Origin: Channa striata
Taxonomy: Eukaryota > Chordata > Actinopteri > Anabantiformes > Channidae
Direction: 5' to 3'
Assembly (NCBI GenBank): GCA_033026295.1
Contig: CM065182.1
Coordinates: 22,318,215-22,382,214, forward strand
Length of the DNA stretch: 64,000 nucleotides
Below, one piece after another: positions 24,465 through 36,756 of this stretch; position 1 is the first letter of the stretch; each line of letters opens with the position of its first letter. The position numbers and the translations under genes were made by a program. The notes below the pieces were generated by a model. The model saw only the letters and a program-made list of their open reading frames with translations. It had not been told where the DNA came from and did no database searches.

Positions 24465-24667
24465 TAATTCTCTTTGAGGGGAAGATTTTTCCTCCAGCCA
24501 TACCAAGACCACAACCACCTTATCTGGCCTAACTTGAAATGTTAAAATGTTGAAGTCCAAAAACTGTCTTAAGTGAGAATGGTTTAAAACGTCAGTCAAA
24601 TACAGACTTTGACCAGCATATGCCGGCCCTCTATATTTGTCCACGTTGTGCACTTTTAGAACACTTG

Positions 24668-24937
24668 GTCCATCCATTTTCTGTTACTGCTTCTCCTGGT
24701 CAGGGTCAGTGTCGCTGGAGACTATCATTGCTTTCACTGGGCAAGAGGCAGTGTTCACCCGAGACAGTGTTCTCCAGTCTATCTCAGGGAGATACACACA
24801 GAGACATACGGACTGACAAACCTTCACGTACAGATTTAGAGTCACCGATCGAACGTGCATACATATCTTTGGATTACACTGGGGGACTTCTAACTGGGAG
24901 GTGGCATTTCTAATCACTCTACTGCTCTGCTGCCCTG
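24668..24937 (-). mobile_element. tRNA-derived SINE, AFC/V-like family, minus strand, nearly complete
   Basis: On the minus strand the tail is at the left (CCATCCATTTTCTGTTACTG, 24671-24690), then the CAGGGTCAGTGTCGCTGGAG region, the CCAGTCTATCTCAGGGAGAT region, TTTAGAGTCACCGATCGAAC, and TATCTTTGGATTACACTGGG. The tRNA-related head ends near GCTCTGCTGCCCTG at 24937. The order matches the family copy at 17815-18110 read in reverse. The plus-strand frame 24620-24913 and minus-strand frame 24684-24917 are reads through this element and not genes. Confidence 0.88.
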
Positions 24938-27730
24938 TTTCACATTAGCCAGATGTACATCCCTGTTGAAAATTCACAGGTGCAAATGAAGTTTTTACAG
25001 GGGATGTGACAAGTTTTCCAACCTAAACAGCCATTTGCATTTGAAAGAGCAGCTCCAGGCCAGAAGGCGTCTGTTGAAATTGCCTCTCTTTAGAAGCAGG
25101 AATCAAAATGGAAGTTGGTGTATTACAATTTTAATCCTAAACTCTTGATAATTCAGGATTAGTTTTGGGCAATAAATAAACACGGTAAGGTTTAAGAAAA
25201 ATGCCAGAAGTTTTTACGTTTGTTTTTTTTACCCCGCAAGTTATCATGTGTGAAGTACATAACATTGTAGTGGTCACAATATACACAAGAGTTTGTGCAT
25301 CTTAATATGGCAGGATTGTGTCGTAGCTGTATTTAACAGGAAACTCTCAAATATAATCATTGTAAGATGTTCAAGTGCAACATATTTTTAGTTGTAGTTG
25401 CATTTTAACTGCATGTTTTTGAAGACAGACGGAGTGAGATAAACATTAGTCACTGTACTGTAACTTTCGCAAAGGGCACAAAAGAAAATCTATATATTTA
25501 AATGTTTAGATGCGTGGTTAAAAAAACACAGTTTCTGTCAGAGAAGCAAAGATATTAATTTAATAAAACAACTTAAACAGAAAAAATGAAGTCTGACAAC
25601 TATAACGATAAAATAATCCAATAAAATCAAATCCACAAGAAAAGCACGGAGATAAATCCTGTCTGCATAAGCTGATCCTCGGTAGATCTTTCACAGTCAC
25701 AGTAGTTGACCTGACTTTCTACATCAAGATAGAACAGAACAGGGACAAGTACGATCACAGCACCGATTACGTACCAGTCAACACAAAGCACTGGCTTTGA
25801 AAATGATCACATTTCACTTAGTTGCATTCTTACAACTCAAAGGAAATCAGTGTTTACAGTATCTATCTCCACGTTTCAAAGTCGGCACACAAAGTTATTT
25901 AAAATCTCCAGCAGAGTCTCTTTTCAACCTTGGAACAACGCTGTAATAACAGAGGGAGAAGGCGCGAGCAGTTCACAGATCTCCAGAATCAGAATATTAA
26001 TGATACTTTGAAGCCCCCAGCTACCAACAATGATCTATGAATTCAATATGCTCAGATAATTCCCTCAGTCAAAGCCCAGTGGATAAAGCAGAAGGCATAT
26101 GCACTTACATTTATTTGTTCAATGAAGTGCCACCCTGAAACAGGACTGTAGAAAGCAAAGAGCTAGGAAGACAAAAAGTCATTAGCCAGTTAATAACACT
26201 ATGATAACCATCTGTGTTTGTGGGAATATTTTTTTCTAATCCATATCACAGTTTAGTGGTGGCAACCTCTGGAGAACAAAACTGTCTTTTCTCATTCTGT
26301 GCGGGCTTTGTTCCCAGGCTGATATATATGAACAGATAAACTTTACACAATCTTTTTCAGGCAGACAAAATTTATTTGATCTCATTTAACAGTTCATGAT
26401 TCTTTCTGTGAGTGCATGGCTGACTTTTATTATTATTTTTCCCCAAGTCTGCAGACAGTTGTTATGAGAGAAAAGTCACATTCTACTCACAGCAACATTA
26501 AAAATGAGGAAAGTTGGGAAACACACTTTCTTACAAAGAGAGCAGGACTGTCTTTCCCAAAACTGAGACAGATTACATCAAAACTGCTCCAAAATATGAA
26601 TTTATTGGAAGTAGCAGGTCTATCCAGGGATTTTATATTATACATAAATGCCATTTCAAATGCTACACCATTTTCCAATAACAAAGTAAATAAACAAAAT
26701 GCAGAACAAACTGCACAGAATTTACAGCAGCTGCCTCCAAACAAGCATCTGGCCCTTAAATGTCACAAACGATCAGATTCAACCTGTCATAACCAGCATG
26801 CACTCCAGGCCCACAGTGAAACGGACAGACACGCCAGGAAACAATCCAACACACAAACACTGAGGCAAACTTTACCACAAGAGGAGGAAATTAAACGTAC
26901 AAAACTGCCAAGCATCTCAATTAGTTCATTTTGACACTGCCTTACTTACTGAATACTTTCACCGTCTACATAATGGAGCCCAAATAGCCTAAAGTCTTTT
27001 GATTTGCAGGACTAAGGGGAACTAGACCAGAATTGCCTGACACAGCTTGTCCTTCAGACCTGGCAGGAGCTTTGAAGCCAAATATTTTTAGGGTAATCAT
27101 CAGTAGTGTAACGAAATATGGCATAGTTAGGCCTATCAAGTGGGAGGAGGAAATGAAAGCATTTTTAGATTGAAAGAGACTGAAAGACAAAATGTCCAGC
27201 ATAGAATTATGGGCTGTCTCTGAACAGTTTTGAAATTAGTAACACTGACATGCGCTCGAAATCAAACTCGGTCTCTGTGTGGTGGAGTGACAACAACAGT
27301 TCATTTCTATGTAAAAGAGACTTGGCAAACAGTTCCAAAACTCCACAATAATGCAAAACTGCTAGTAAATTTGTGATTTCATCAATTACAGTAAATATTA
27401 AAACAAAGGTGTCTGAGAATTCTGAGAAACATACACACAAGGCATAAGGGACTGTTAAATACAAAAAAACTTTCATAACTGTTTTCTCAAAGTGACAAAT
27501 AAGTAGAGTCCCTAATGTGTTTTAACTCTCAAAAATGCAGCCTGGAACGTTTTCTGGGTCGGTTTGTTTTTAATGCACTTTATTTAATGCAGCGAAAAGT
27601 AAGCAGATTTTTCATTCAGCTCTTTTAAAGTCGACAGACCTCAATTCAAAACAACAAAAAAGCTATTTGGATTTGAGTTAACCTCTAATTAATAAAACCA
27701 ACAGTTTTTGAATCTTGATATCTGCGTTAT

Positions 27731-27760
27731 GTTTTACAGCGCATTGTGTTTTACAGCGCA
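27731..27760. repeat. 17-bp-period direct duplication
   Basis: GTTTTACAGCGCA occurs at 27731-27743 and again at 27748-27760, separated by TTGT. It is followed by a CCAAT-type sequence (AGCCAATCAG, 27761-27770). The duplication is exact over 13 bp. It lies 38 bp before a perfect hairpin. Confidence 0.9.
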
Positions 27761-27797
27761 AGCCAATCAGAATCACTGAGGCTGTAGTGAGGAAATG

Positions 27798-27826
27798 AGT
27801 GCATTACTGCTTCTCAGTAATGCACT
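27798..27826. repeat. Perfect hairpin, 12-bp arms, 5-nt loop
   Basis: AGTGCATTACTG (27798-27809) and CAGTAATGCACT (27815-27826) are exact reverse complements around the loop CTTCT. No gene is nearby. The arms are too short for a microRNA precursor. Confidence 0.95.
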
Positions 27827-29674
27827 TGTAAGCAATACTGACCTAAACTAAAAAGATTATTTGAACTATTTCTATTCTACGAGACTACTAGCTCAACACT
27901 TCAATACATTAGCGACTAATGGAAAAAAACTGAAATTTAGCTACTGCAGAGTGGCACCATTGTGCTTGACTGAAGCACATAATCATCCCGTGGATACATG
28001 TTTTTAATCAGCACATTAATGAAACAGTGGGCTCGAGAAGTGTGTTCAGAGCAGACAGAGATGTCCAAATCCTTGCATCTGTGATCTACAGCTGGGAGGT
28101 GTTAGGAACATCTCCTGAATATCAACATTGTACAACAGAGGCATCTCGGTGCACACGCTCCTCCTTTTCATCTGCCATGCCTGCATTAATCCCACTCTAA
28201 TCCCCAACTAAATTTTAAAGTCCAATGTCCTTCTCTACAGGATTCCACCAAGGAAGACCATTATACTCCTCTTTGTTCCCTTAAGCTCTTCTTAAAGTGA
28301 ATTGATGGCCACTCTCAGATGCAAAAAAGTTTCAGGATCCTCTCATTTGAAATTCTCATATCCTCGAAGATCCTTCAAAGTGATCCCAAATACAGGCTTT
28401 ACTTTGAAGGCCTGAGTATGACTTCATGATTTTCTGTGTGCACACATGAAAGAATGTCGCCTTAGTCCCCTAAATATGACTGAGCCGCCAGGTTTCAGCA
28501 CGTAACACTGAATGAGAAATAAATCCAGAGTCAACAACAGCCATATGCTGTGTATAAACAGGTGCCTCTGAAAGCTTTGAATACATGTCGAAATGAAATA
28601 TAAAATTATGGATTCTTCAATTCCAAAAATCCATCATTTAAAAGTCACGTGTGCTTGAGGTTTTGTGTTGCAGTCTTAAATGAGCTTCTGATTACAATGT
28701 TTTCCCCATGTGGCACCTGGTCCTCACTGTCCCAGTTTGCTAGGCATTTGAAAGGGAGAGGCACATTTTGAAGGGAGGTCTGCAATCCTGCTAGAATGAG
28801 ATTCCCCCCCACACACACTGGAATCCTCCACCCACTTAAATAATTACATTTTTTTCTAGGGCACGGATGTATTTCTTTTCCTTTGCACAGAGAAAGCAGA
28901 GGCTTCCGCTGTGGAAAGGAGAACGACTAGAAACCTGAGTCCAGGGGTCACTCTGGCATTCATTTATCTTGCTGGAACTGTTGTGTGTGAGTCAAGCTAA
29001 GGCTGATACGGTTTTAATGTGTAGTTTCCGAGATTCCCCATGCTGCATTATGCATGATCTTTATGTAAAATATATATTATTACCCAGAATCACAACGTGT
29101 GGATGCACAAAACAGTAGTTTCCTGCTAAGTCAAACACTGCAAAAAGACTGTATTTGCATATTTGCTAGTTCCCTAAGACGCAAAACTGTGTCACAATCA
29201 GAGGAGTTATGCCATCCTTACTTCACGTTACTGGTGTTTTAACTTGCTTTGTTTTTGTTTTTCTGTTTTCATTTTTGGCATAATGTACATTCGTTTACAC
29301 TATGTGACACCACATTTTAATATAGATCTAAAAAAGCACAATCCACATTCATCTTTTCAAAAGTGCAGTTTTTTTGCAGTTACCTGTGTAACTACAACTA
29401 CAGTCAGTCGAGACACGCACTGCAGCGCTGAACCTTGAGCTGCATGTTTGTATGCGAAAGTAAAAGTCAGAGTGCATTAAATTAACTTTACCCTATGAGG
29501 TCCCAAGTACAAAGTCCATGTCCGACTGAGCACACATGTGAAAGAAGCGGGTCATTGTCTGGAGAACTCACAGGGAGCCAGTGGGCGTGCTGATGACATT
29601 TCTATCGAGCGAATCGCGCTGCGTCCATGTGATGTACACAAAACAGTGTGCGCTCTGTTACAAACAGATAACAG

Positions 29675-29848
29675 CTCACACCTACAGGCACTTCAGAGTC
29701 ACCAACAAACCTAACCGCATGTCGTTGGACTGTGAGAGGGAACCAGGGAGAACATGCAGTCTCAACCCAGTAAAGCCGGCCTGGAATCGACCCAGGAACT
29801 GTCTAGCTGTGAGGCAGCAGCACTAATCACTCCTCCACAGTGCCGCCC
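29675..29848 (-). mobile_element. tRNA-derived SINE, AFC/V-like family, minus strand, 5' half
   Basis: Only the head-side half of the family is present, on the minus strand. The stretch CTCACACCTACAGGCACTTC, AGAGTCACCAACAAACCTAA, GTCGTTGGACTGTGAGAGGG, AACCAGGGAGAACATGCAGT leads to the tRNA-related head GAATCGACCCAGGAAC (a reverse-strand B box) and AGTGCCGCCC at 29848. The 3' tail is absent. The plus-strand frame 29581-29826 reads through this element and is not a gene. Confidence 0.88.
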
Positions 29849-32800
29849 AAGCTAATTCTGTAGAACTAAAAAGTTTCCTTCCACACATGAAGGCAGAACA
29901 TCAGCTGACATTTTATATTCTTCTGTGTTCATTATCATGGACCAATAATGTAACCTTGACAATGATAAAAGCAGACATGATATTCATTGTGATGGATTGT
30001 GTATCTCAAAAAAGTCACTGCAAGCTGATTTTCTATACCGCAGTGAAATGAAGAATGGCTGGCTGACACATGGTAAAAAAAAAGCTTTCATTAATCGAAA
30101 AACCTATGGCACTGCTTTGAAAAATGCTTAATAGTCACTGAAGTATATGTGATATTTAGGAAATGGGCAGAAAGCCTGCAAAATTACTAATATAATCTTT
30201 TACATGCTGGGAATGCTGGTTGTTAACAGCCTAAATGTCACTGTGATTGACAGTAAGTGCCATTTGTAGTGGTTTAGTTCTGAACAATGAGTCCCCTGTA
30301 AAGCCTTACCTTCCATTCTCCTACTGTACAGCAAAAGTCTGAGTGGAATTTGCTAAATTATGCACCGCAGGTCATTTCATGATCCACCTGTGGTGCACCA
30401 AAGATCAATACGTCATTTTCTGGTGAGATTAATGTCTGTAATATGCCACAATGTTCCTAACCTTATGGCCTGCATGCCGGGTCTGCACTGAATGCTTATG
30501 AGCAAGAAGGCATATGTTGTACCAGCTGTCAAAGCGAAAAGACGAAATACAAATGGAACATTCAATGTATAGTAATTTCAGAGCGGTAATATTTGCCTTA
30601 CATCTACATCAATAATATTCAGTCCCATTGGGGAAAAATATTGAAATTACCCTTCCATATAATATAGCACAACAAAATTCAGCCTCAGAAATAAACACAA
30701 GGCCTCCAATGCAGAATATGTGAATATAATAAGCTTCAGAAAAGTAAAATGTACCAATAAACTAGCGGATTTTTGTATGAGTAAAACTCTTTCAAGCTCT
30801 TGCATGGACTCGGAGAACTCCCTCAATGTGTCTCTCCAGTCCAGAATAATAAAAGAATAATAATTACATGGCAAAAATACAACTCTTGGGAGTTTAACAA
30901 CATTCCTAATTTGTTGGGTTTGGGTTTAGTTAATGGCTTGGTATTTTGGGGCATATGGTGTCCCAGAGGCATGAAAACTGATGAGGCTCTCTCATACCTT
31001 ATGAGAATAGCTTTCATACTTTCATATGCAGTTAGTATGAAAAGCCAAGGCATGCAACATTTCTCTGATACCAACACTGGAGCGTTTGCTCACTCCAGTA
31101 CAAGCTAAAAGAGCAGAGAGTTGAGCCGGAGTCCTGAGCCAGAGTCAGGCCCAAATACGAAAGCCCTTTCTGTTCCCCGCAGAAAGAAGCACAACTGACA
31201 CAGGCACTGTGGTCTTAACGCCAGCTACATCCATCCTCTGCTACCTTCTGCTGATCGAGGCAGCCAAAGGATTTAGCAATTATCTGCTGAAGATAACCTG
31301 GCATCAAGAAATTCATTTAATTTCATCAAGCAATTTGTATTCTCCCCAGTAAGTCGCTGCTCGAGTCTGTTGAAAACCATCCCAGGATTAGATTAAGAAA
31401 TTGACTGCTGCAGGAACTTCTCGACGTCTCTGTTTTGGTTAAGTTTCTCGGGCTGTGTTGCTCTCATCGCTTCACAGATAACAAATAAGAACTTCAACCT
31501 AATCGTTTTAGTAACCCACCCAAGTATTGGACCACAGATAAAACATACTGCTCCTACTTTCTGCACCTATAAGAATCGTCTGTGCTGTTCAGTTTAAACT
31601 GGTACTCGCGGCCTGCCAAGGGACTGCAGATGAAAAATCACAACATGTATGTTTAACTCTGCGCGTGGTCCATTAAAAAGGCTGTTTGAATTGAAATGAA
31701 CGGAAACTCAACCTCTTGACTAGCACACTGTGTGATTACCGGATCATTATGTTCCAGTGCAACAGATTTTTGAACAAATACATTTAGTAACAGAAAGTGA
31801 GTTGCAAGGAGGTTGTTGTTGGTCGGGATGCTAGGTGTATATAGTGCAGGACTATCACACTACAGACCAGTTCATCTCCACAGTCTGGTGTGTGGTTTTT
31901 CTCTGCTAAGCCAGGACACACTAGACAAACTGAACTACTGCAGTGAGTCTACACACGACCAAAGCTAAATAACGCTACAGTTAATGCCAAACTGGGTGTA
32001 AGAGGATAAAAATTGCACAAATTTATGTCGTCATTTACGTTGTCCACTCTCCACAACAACATACTAGCATTTCATTTTCTAGGAGACAGACTTGGTTCAT
32101 GGCAGATGTGGAATAACAATAACAACAAAGTCTAATTAATTCAGATGGGTTTTTTTTATCAGTGATAAAAAAAAAAGACTCGGGAACCGAGCCAAAGACG
32201 TGATGTGAAGGCTTTGGGGAAATGATACAATGATTTATAAATGGAATAGATACACACATAAGTTCAAGTTCATCTACTTAAATTGTTTTGTTAATTATTT
32301 GTTATGTTAAATTATTTACATAAATTATGTTGAAAATAACTATTTTCGTATTGTCATTTATATTATAAAGTCAAAATACTGTAAAACATCTTGATAATGT
32401 TTGGTAATGTAAGTTTTTATCTGGAACTTCTAATTGCATTTTAAGCCAAAAATTACCTATAGTGATGATAACATGCAGATTTCATTGCTGGAAACCATGA
32501 GGAGGAAGACTTTACTTTGCATATTTAAGAATTAGACTTCAGCGCATCACAATTCACACTTGATGAACAGCAAGTTTACACAAAAGCAAATGTATGTCCA
32601 GCATTAGTCATCACGTCCAATTAGTGCTTCTAACTACAGAGACATCACATCTCTGCTCAGGTTTCAGCTCTACACTTCACCATTTCTTCTTCCAAAAGGG
32701 GGCCACAGTTGGTTTAACCCAAAAACACAAGCCTCATCCACAATGTTCCCCCTTGAGAATGAACACTCAGTGAACCGTGTACGACCAGTATATCGCTAGC

Positions 32801-34044
32801 ACTCGGTGATGCAATTGCCTGAATTATTCAGAATCGGTTTTCAAGTACTGAGTGCATTGTTTCAATATGTATCAAAGGCAGGCATCAGTATTAAGGACGA
32901 GAGAAAATAAAGCGATGAGCCTGTGTGTGCAGCAGCCTTTCTCTGATGTTAACTGCGCTGTTCTAATTATGACAGGGACAATACGAAGATTGCCACTGGC
33001 ATGAATGTGTCTCTCAGCCTGCTTCTTGTCTGCAACTCCACTTTCCTGTGCCATCTTGGAGGCTCTCCTCACAGACAAGCCTATTCATAATCCACCCGAT
33101 CACACTCTCACCACTTTTATTTTTGATAGTTTCCTCCTCTGTTATGACATCAATTCATCTCCACCTCTAAACCGTTCTCTAGGGGTTACAGGCAGAAAGA
33201 AGCACTGGGAGTTCTGCAGATGAAACACGGGGGGAAAACTTTTTAAAATTCAGCTTTCATCAAATGGGAACAAAAGCTTAAGTGGATGTAGAGGCTTGAC
33301 AAAATAAGAAAGATAATTCTGACGGCATCTCTATTGCAAAGTGTGGTGAATATACTGGTGGAAGTAGAGAGCCTGTATTTCAGTGTCAGAACATAAACTG
33401 TGTGGCTTACTCATGCTGAACTGCTTCATTTCCCAGCCTGATGCATATAAGTGCAGACCTATAAGCACTCGCTGATCTTGGGTCCCTGTAGTGAGTGGTC
33501 TGTGGAGTATCGGCAGCACTTAATGTAGCGTCCATTGAGAGCCAGCTTTCAGTGGATGAGACGCATTCTGCTGTGACCCGGAGCACAGAGGCCCTGGGGA
33601 GCAACCAGCAATTTCCACAAGGTCAACAGTTACAGAAATAACTAGGACAAGCAACACAGAGCAAAAAACGCTGAACGAGTGCTCAGCATCCAGGCAGCTG
33701 TCTTCCCAAAGCTATTTTCCCCACTGGCTTGTCAGTCACTAGTATGTCTGTCATTGAGTTTTTCAATTGAGAATGACGGGGGGGGATGGAGGCAAAGGGA
33801 CAAGATATGACCTCTGGAGAGCATGTTGTTTGAAACTGGCTCGTGATGAAGCAGGTTGATGTTCAGTGAATTGAAAAGACTTTCACACAGAGGGAGAAAA
33901 CCTAGTGTCTCATCTGCTGATGATTTTCTAAAACGATGATGATGCTGAGGTAACTCCTATTTATGGGTAGGTTTATCTAATGAAAGCATTTCCTTTCAAT
34001 GTTAACATATTTGCCCCAAGCCACCACCAGCCTGTCCTACAGTA
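29849..34044. other. Non-coding sequence, no gene seen
   Basis: No gene or interspersed repeat is recognised. The block 32270-32410 is very AT-rich. Frames at 30800-31108 and elsewhere are without domains. Confidence 0.5.
32150..32174. repeat. Perfect hairpin of T and A runs, 11-bp arms, 3-nt loop
   Basis: TTTTTTTTATC (32150-32160) and GATAAAAAAAA (32164-32174) are reverse complements around AGT. The low complexity of the arms makes chance or slippage more likely here than for the mixed-sequence hairpins. Confidence 0.9.
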
Positions 34045-34074
34045 TATTAAACCAGATCAAAAGCTGGTTTAATA
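34045..34074. repeat. Perfect hairpin, 11-bp arms, 8-nt loop
   Basis: TATTAAACCAG (34045-34055) and CTGGTTTAATA (34064-34074) are exact reverse complements around ATCAAAAG. No gene context. Confidence 0.95.
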
Positions 34075-36729
34075 AACACTGGAGGCATAAACACAACTAT
34101 AAAGAATGTTTAATTACGCTCTTCTTACTACAACTCAATATTGCAGTGCAAAATCAGAAATGTTGGCTATAACTTTTTAAAGCAAGCATGATTAGCATGT
34201 AATTGCTAATAAGCTACGTATATATTTAAATACAGGGCTCCCCAATGCAATAATTTTAGTCACATTTGCTAATATTTATATAAATTTACAATGAGACACA
34301 CCAGTGTAACCTGCCAGTAACACATTTTTTGATCATCATCGTTTGTGCATGACACACTAGGAGGGATTAAGCGAGCGTTTTGCAATGTGCCCACATTGTG
34401 CAAATGTAAAACAATTATTAGTGCATAAGTCCAAGGACATCAGTAGTTTACTTGAAGGGACGCACACACTGTGGAAAACTGGGAGAGAGGTGACACTAAG
34501 CAGAAACTACGCTTGTGGCTGCGAGTAAAAATCCAATCAGAGTAAATTGTCAAAACACCTGTTTACGGGATCAGAAACGGGCAGAAAAGCAATAATTTCA
34601 GCCCCAATCCGCCAGCGACTGATGCATGCTAGTTGGTTAATTGCTAATTGTCGTTGTAAACGTGCAGAACGTGCTCAGCAGCTGACTGTCTGTGGCCTAC
34701 AGTCGCTGTTCAGCCTAATTTGCCACATGATGTCTAAAGAATGAGCAGGTTCTAGTGGACTTTCTATGGCAGTCCCCGCACAAACTAATGATGTGTACAT
34801 TCACATCAGTCTGACTACAGTCATGTACAAAATAAAATAAAAATCCTTTTTAATGAAGGTGACAAGGTCCAGTTTTTGTTTCAGAGAGGAACTGATTCAC
34901 CTAGATGAACGTTATTTTGAGTCTGAGGTTTGTGCTGTGGGTTCTACAGTAAGGAGTTAATTTATAACCATTAAAGTGGTTCTTATGTGCCTGAGTTTAC
35001 AGCAAACACTCTGCAGACGTAGGTAAAGAAACAGGCTGCAGTTGGATGTGAGGTCTCACTTAAGGCAAGCGAATGTTTAATTGCTCCGTATTAAAACTGA
35101 AGATTGATGGATTAGTTTAAGGTTAGACAACAACAGTGAGTAAAGACTGATAAATACAAACTGTGCAATCCCAATATAAAAAAAACTTTTATAAACCAAT
35201 GTTTTAGCTGTTACAGTGTTTAAACTTAAGTAAGCCAAGCGGCTTACCGTGTATTTTAGTGGTACATCATTTAAATGGCTTTTTTGATTTGCAGTGTAAT
35301 TTGTAATGCATTTAGCAACTGAACAGTAACCCAAACATTAAGTACAGGGAACAGGCTATAATAAGGAAAACTAATGATATAGCCAAACGTTTCATCAGGT
35401 AGCTTCAGCGCCACTAGTTGAAGCTGTGAATTGTCATTTCTTGGTGACAGGGTTGGAAAAATAATGAGTCATTGACCTACAGTGTGTTCTGAAGAGCTGG
35501 AGGTAGTGTGATGTACCAATATGAGCCTTACAATGAAACAATTTCTCATCAGCTGTGCAGTGACAGGAATAAAAATCGGTTTAGAAATTCAGTGAAGGAG
35601 CAGAAGTTGGAGGGAAAGTGGCAAAACAAGTGAAGTTTCAGGATAGATTTTCCAGGCCATTTACATTCAGAGTATTCTCCCATGTCTCGAATAACAAAAC
35701 AATTAGTTCTGTAATCGGTTGCCATTTTGTATCTTTTGTAGCTGACTTTAACTGCCACATTCCCACTTTTAGTGCTTCTGCCTGCAGGGCTTTCTACATC
35801 TCTGTTATCTTTACCCAAATTAGAGTCAAATTCTTGTTTACAGTCGCACTGTTATGTCAAGCATGTTTACTTTAACCGTGAAAGATCTGAATGATAATTA
35901 TTGGGTTTGTGCATGATGTGCGGGGAAACACTGCACTAACAAATGCTACTGCTATTGCTGTTATTATTAATTGTGCAATTCATACAAATATTCCTGCTGC
36001 CAGTATGTGAGCGGAACATGCATTATAATGAAGTTCAAGACTGTATCCTTACACATGAACGTACTTTTTTGCTTCAAACATCAACAGGTGTACGATGCAT
36101 CACAGACATTCTTTACCACTATCTCAGGATTAAAAGGTCCTTCTGCCTTTCTCCATCTCCCAGCAGCCTTGGAGCTGACATGGACCACCCTTTTCCTCTG
36201 ACAAATATCAATTACAGGCTTGGCTGAGGCGAATTGCTGAGAGTTTAGGCTCCGATGGGATCTCATTGTGAATTGGATTGCATGACTCTCACCAGTGGAA
36301 AGGATCTGTGGAAGCACGGCCCTGCCTGTCTTCATGCTAAGCCCTGACACATCCTTTATAGCAGTTTGACCCTTCCTGACATAGCTGTGAACCCCAGGGG
36401 GACATCAAGCACTCGTTTGATAGAGCTCGGCCTACATTTGTATTACGTAACTCGATGGTGTGCTTGGGATTCGTTGTAAGGTAGCAGCTCGGCGGAAATA
36501 TCTACCTTAGATTTATTTCACTATCCGGGACATGTAGTGTCTCTTACAGCTGTCACAATGTGTCCACGGAGTGACAGCTTGGAGCACATGTAATAAAATC
36601 AATTAGGGTTTGGCTTTCACTTGCAAGCAAGTCAGGTGAATGGCTAAATCGCTGCCAAAGACCCTGACATCAACATTGTACTAATTTCAGAAATACACGT
36701 TTAAAACCACTTCCTGTGACACCTTTTAG

Positions 36730-36756
36730 ATACTGTTGAAAATATATCAACAGTAT
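36730..36756. repeat. Perfect hairpin, 10-bp arms, 7-nt loop
   Basis: ATACTGTTGA (36730-36739) and TCAACAGTAT (36747-36756) are exact reverse complements around AAATATA. A T run follows at 36757, which resembles a pol III stop or bacterial terminator, but nothing transcribed upstream supports either. Confidence 0.93.

Larger units (their letters stand above)
24938..29674. other. Non-coding sequence, includes the longest open frame
   Basis: No gene is supported. The 172-codon plus-strand frame at 26416-26934 has no recognisable domain and a minus-strand frame overlaps it. A 17-bp-period duplication and a perfect hairpin lie at 27731-27826 and are listed separately. A C-rich run followed by CA repeats lies at about 28805-28820. 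Confidence 0.5.

Noticed and set aside
24620..24917. Open frames on both strands near 24.6-24.9 kb
   Set aside because: They translate a minus-strand SINE.
26416..26934. 172-codon plus-strand open frame, the longest in the window
   Set aside because: No domain, signal peptide or membrane pattern; the second half is Gln/Thr/His-rich low-complexity sequence. With a stop chance near 6% per codon, a frame this long is expected about 0.1 times in this window, so it is mildly unusual but not convincing. Protein or transcript evidence would change this.
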